Of a stretch of DNA of 64,000 nt, positions 62,269 to 64,000 are shown one piece after another (positions within the stretch are counted from its first letter, which is position 1; every line of letters begins with the position of its first letter). Source of the DNA: Dyella_B acidisoli (GTDB lineage Bacteria; Pseudomonadota; Gammaproteobacteria; Xanthomonadales; Rhodanobacteraceae). The DNA lies in assembly GCF_049532895.1 (NCBI RefSeq), contig NZ_CP064031.1, forward strand, positions 310,001-374,000, in the 5' to 3' direction. Under the pieces are notes generated by a model. That model searched no databases and was not told the DNA's origin. It worked only from the letters and a program-made list of their open reading frames with translations. Made by a program: the position numbers and the translations under genes.

Positions 62269-62555
62269 GGGGTGCTCTGATCTATTCCACGTACCCGTCA
62301 CCGCACTGTATGCGCGTCTCGCTGCGCTCCGGTGGTGAAGGCAGGCTGGCTGTCTGTCGAGACGCCGAGGCGCAGCGAGACGCGCATACAGTGCGGCCCC
62401 AACATCTTGAATTTAAGGTTTGGGGTGACGTTCAGAAGGCCCGCAGGCCGCGTCGCGCGGCTTGCACAGACGGCCAGTCTGCCCTACGTCACGCAACACA
62501 CCCTGCGGGCCTTCTGAACGTCATGCCGGGTGCGTGGAATAGATCAGAGCGCCCC
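62269..62555. repeat. Nested inverted-repeat element (outer stem with two inner hairpins)
   Basis: Outer arms 62269-62297 and 62527-62555 match at 27 of 29 positions when inverted. Inside, hairpin A (62301-62326 with 62371-62396, 26/26) and hairpin B (62426-62447 with 62502-62523, 22/22) are perfect. Total 287 bp, from 4 bp after the DUF2782 stop to 5 bp before the EamA ATG. The architecture is the same as at 24316-24582, but the arms share no obvious sequence with it or with the REP families. Confidence 0.9.
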
Positions 62556-62560
62556 CACGC

Positions 62561-62992
62561 ATGAACCTGCGCGAAAGCTGGCTGCTGTTCGCCATCGGCT
62601 CGGCGTTCTTCGCCGCGCTGACCGCGCTGTTCGGCAAGCTTGGCGTGGCGGGTATCAATTCCAATCTCGCCACGTTCATTCGCACCGTAGTGATCCTTGT
62701 CGTGACCGCGGGCATTCTCAGTTTGCGTTCGGAATGGGCGAAGCCCTCCGGGCTGCCGTGGCATAGCTGGGTATTCCTGGTGCTTTCGGGTATCGCCACC
62801 GGTCTTTCGTGGCTGTGTTATTACCGCGCACTGCAATTGGGGCCGGTGAGCAAAGTCGCGCCGATCGACAAACTCAGCGTGGCGATGGCGATCGTGTTTG
62901 GCTTGCTGGTGCTCGGTGAAAAGCCAAGCTGGCCAGTGCTGATCGGCGGTGTGCTGATCGTCGCTGGCTCGCTGGTGATCGCGCTGTTTTGA
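62561..62992 (+). CDS. Half-size EamA/DMT transporter
   Basis: 143 aa with four to five membrane helices and a single EamA domain (WLLFAIGSAFFAALTALFGKLGVAGINSNLATFIRT, GIATGLSWLCYYRALQLGPVSKVAPIDKLSVAMAIVFGLLVLGEKPS). It is the half-length type that must dimerise, as in small multidrug-resistance-like proteins; the substrate is unknown. No Shine-Dalgarno is visible because the nested element ends 5 bp before the ATG, so translation may depend on that structure or on coupling. Confidence 0.88.
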   Translation: MNLRESWLLFAIGSAFFAALTALFGKLGVAGINSNLATFIRTVVILVVTAGILSLRSEWAKPSGLPWHSWVFLVLSGIATGLSWLCYYRALQLGPVSKVAPIDKLSVAMAIVFGLLVLGEKPSWPVLIGGVLIVAGSLVIALF

Positions 62993-63008
62993 ATCTTGCC
63001 TCGCAGAC

Positions 63009-63716
63009 TCAGCGCGCATCCAGTTCGGGGTAATGGCGAAAGATGCCTTCTTCGTTGAAAGGAATGCGTCGTGGCGAGGCTAGGTATGCGGCAATATTCG
63101 GTCGTTCCGCGATGCGCTTGGCTAGTGCGCGCAAGCGCGGAATGCGCTTTTGCGTGCGACGCATGGCGTTGGGAAACGCGTAATCGAGTCCGGCGACGAG
63201 CTGGAATAGCGACAGATCAATGTACGAATGGCGAGAAAGCGCCTGCCGCCCATTGCCGCGTTCAAGCACTTGCTCGAAATAATCCAGGAATTTCGGCAGC
63301 CGTTCGTCACGGAACACTTGCGCACGTTTGCGCGCAGGGGTGCGCTGCTCTTCGTAGTATTGGCTAGCGGCAATGGGGTGATGCGTATCGTGGATTTCCA
63401 CTATGAAATCAGAAATGGTCTGTTGCAGTTGCTGTGCGTAGATTTCGGCGGATAGACCACCCGGCACCAACCCAAGCCGCGGACCGAGATAAGCGAGGAT
63501 GGCGGCTGTTTGCGCAATCACCATGCGGCCAGCCTTGAGGAAGGGCGGTGCGAATGGCCATGCGCCTTCGCGTTTGCCGCGCAGGAACGGCATAAGGACG
63601 TTGTCGCCGCGTTCGCGTGCTACGTCAATGTAGTCGGCGCCTGCATCTTCGAGAGCCAGGCGCACGTATTCGCCGCGACCCTGGATGCCAGTCCAATAAT
63701 AGAGTTCGTAGCGCAT
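63009..63716 (-). CDS. Glutathione S-transferase family protein
   Basis: 235 aa. Thioredoxin-like N-terminal half (YELYYWTGIQGRGEYVRLALEDAGADY, FAPPFLKAGRMVIAQTAAILAYLGPRLGL with the cis-Pro and the glutathione-contact Gln-Thr in place of the usual E/Q-S/T pair) and an all-helical C-terminal half (SHSYIDLSLFQLVAGLDYAFP). The Tyr/Arg-Gly-Glu start resembles the sigma/alpha-type GSTs. The substrate is unknown. GGAGG lies 7 nt before the ATG. Confidence 0.9.
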   Translation of the reverse strand: MRYELYYWTGIQGRGEYVRLALEDAGADYIDVARERGDNVLMPFLRGKREGAWPFAPPFLKAGRMVIAQTAAILAYLGPRLGLVPGGLSAEIYAQQLQQTISDFIVEIHDTHHPIAASQYYEEQRTPARKRAQVFRDERLPKFLDYFEQVLERGNGRQALSRHSYIDLSLFQLVAGLDYAFPNAMRRTQKRIPRLRALAKRIAERPNIAAYLASPRRIPFNEEGIFRHYPELDAR

Positions 63717-63826
63717 GGCTTGTCCTCCAACAGGGTCGTTTCAACATCCGCTGCGCAAGTTGAATTTTTCGTGTAGGCCGGAGTGAGCGCAGGCTTTCCA
63801 TATCGCCATCTGCATCGCGTTGGGGC

Positions 63827-64000
63827 CTACCCCGATTTACGTGGCCGAGGTGGCGAAAGCGCGCCCTTGGCTGCCAATTCGCGCAACCGTTCCCATACTA
63901 ATGACGCCAGTGGCGAGAGCGAACGTTGGCGGCGACGGATCAACGTCACGGCGCGTTGTTCCGTGGGCGTCAGCGGACGTACGGCGAGCGTCGAAGGTGG
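63827..64000 (-). CDS. LysR-type regulator, 3' end only
   Basis: The last 57 codons enter from the right edge and stop at a TAG (63827-63829). The readable end is PLTPTEQRAVTLIRRRQRSL followed by SPLASLVWERLRELAAKGAL and a basic tail. The R-P-L-T...LIRRRQRSLSPLA pattern is typical of the C-terminus of LysR-family effector domains (CysB-like end). The DNA-binding domain lies beyond the window. Its direction gives no clue to the target. Confidence 0.65.
   Translation of the reverse strand, partial: PPSTLAVRPLTPTEQRAVTLIRRRQRSLSPLASLVWERLRELAAKGALSPPRPRKSG

Overview
The window is about 62-63% G+C with dense, mostly operonic coding, and reads as a chromosome segment of a gammaproteobacterium of the Xanthomonadales/Lysobacterales, most likely Rhodanobacteraceae (Dyella/Rhodanobacter/Luteibacter type). 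Reasons: TonB-dependent receptors with sugar-utilisation genes, a hemD-hemX-hemY cluster beside a ferredoxin-reductase gene, DUF2782 next to polA, several families of REP-like palindromes, and downstream of polA a small-RNA gene resembling the Xanthomonas sX13 RNA. No rRNA, tRNA, CRISPR array, prophage or intact insertion sequence was seen.

Layout. 1-13 kb: the 5' part of a TonB-dependent receptor gene, an MFS/DUF1993 pair, an EF-hand protein, folE, an SDH-L shikimate-dehydrogenase homologue, rmuC, rlmI-like, a higBA toxin-antitoxin pair with a readable promoter/operator, srkA with a thioesterase, and a ferredoxin-reductase. 13-18 kb: rhodanese-like protein, lipoprotein, thioesterase, hemD-hemX-hemY. 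18.4-28.8 kb: a complete kdp potassium-uptake operon on the minus strand (29-aa microprotein, kdpF, kdpA, kdpB, a 67-aa protein, an outer-membrane barrel, kdpC, kdpD, kdpE). 29-40 kb: a lower-G+C secreted beta-helix protein, an FUSC-type protein, uvrD with an in-frame REP pair, an AA10 lytic polysaccharide monooxygenase, an OprD-type porin, modE, and an HMG-CoA-synthase homologue.

40-58.5 kb is a carbohydrate-utilisation locus: GH13 alpha-glucosidase, diverging TonB receptor, secreted GH13 alpha-amylase-like enzyme, GH31, GH39, a six-hairpin glycosidase-like protein translationally coupled to an SLC45-type MFS sugar transporter, then an ECF-sigma/YCII/VOC cassette and a LacI-family regulator. 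Three near-identical 14-bp LacI-type half-palindromes with a central CG (TGAATACGTATGCA type) lie upstream of the GH13 gene, the TonB receptor and the six-hairpin gene, which suggests one regulon. The likely flow is outer-membrane import by the TonB receptor, trimming by secreted or periplasmic hydrolases, inner-membrane import by the MFS carrier, and final hydrolysis by the cytoplasmic GH13 enzyme. 58.5-64 kb: sX13-like RNA, polA, DUF2782, an EamA protein, a GST and the 3' end of a LysR-type regulator gene.

The most unusual signals are two intergenic elements of 267 and 287 bp (24316-24582 and 62269-62555). Their sequences look unrelated, but both have a ~30-bp outer inverted repeat enclosing two long internal hairpins, and both fill almost the whole gap between co-directional genes. 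Next come the REP pair read in frame inside uvrD, the porin embedded in kdp, and the polA-linked C-rich small RNA.
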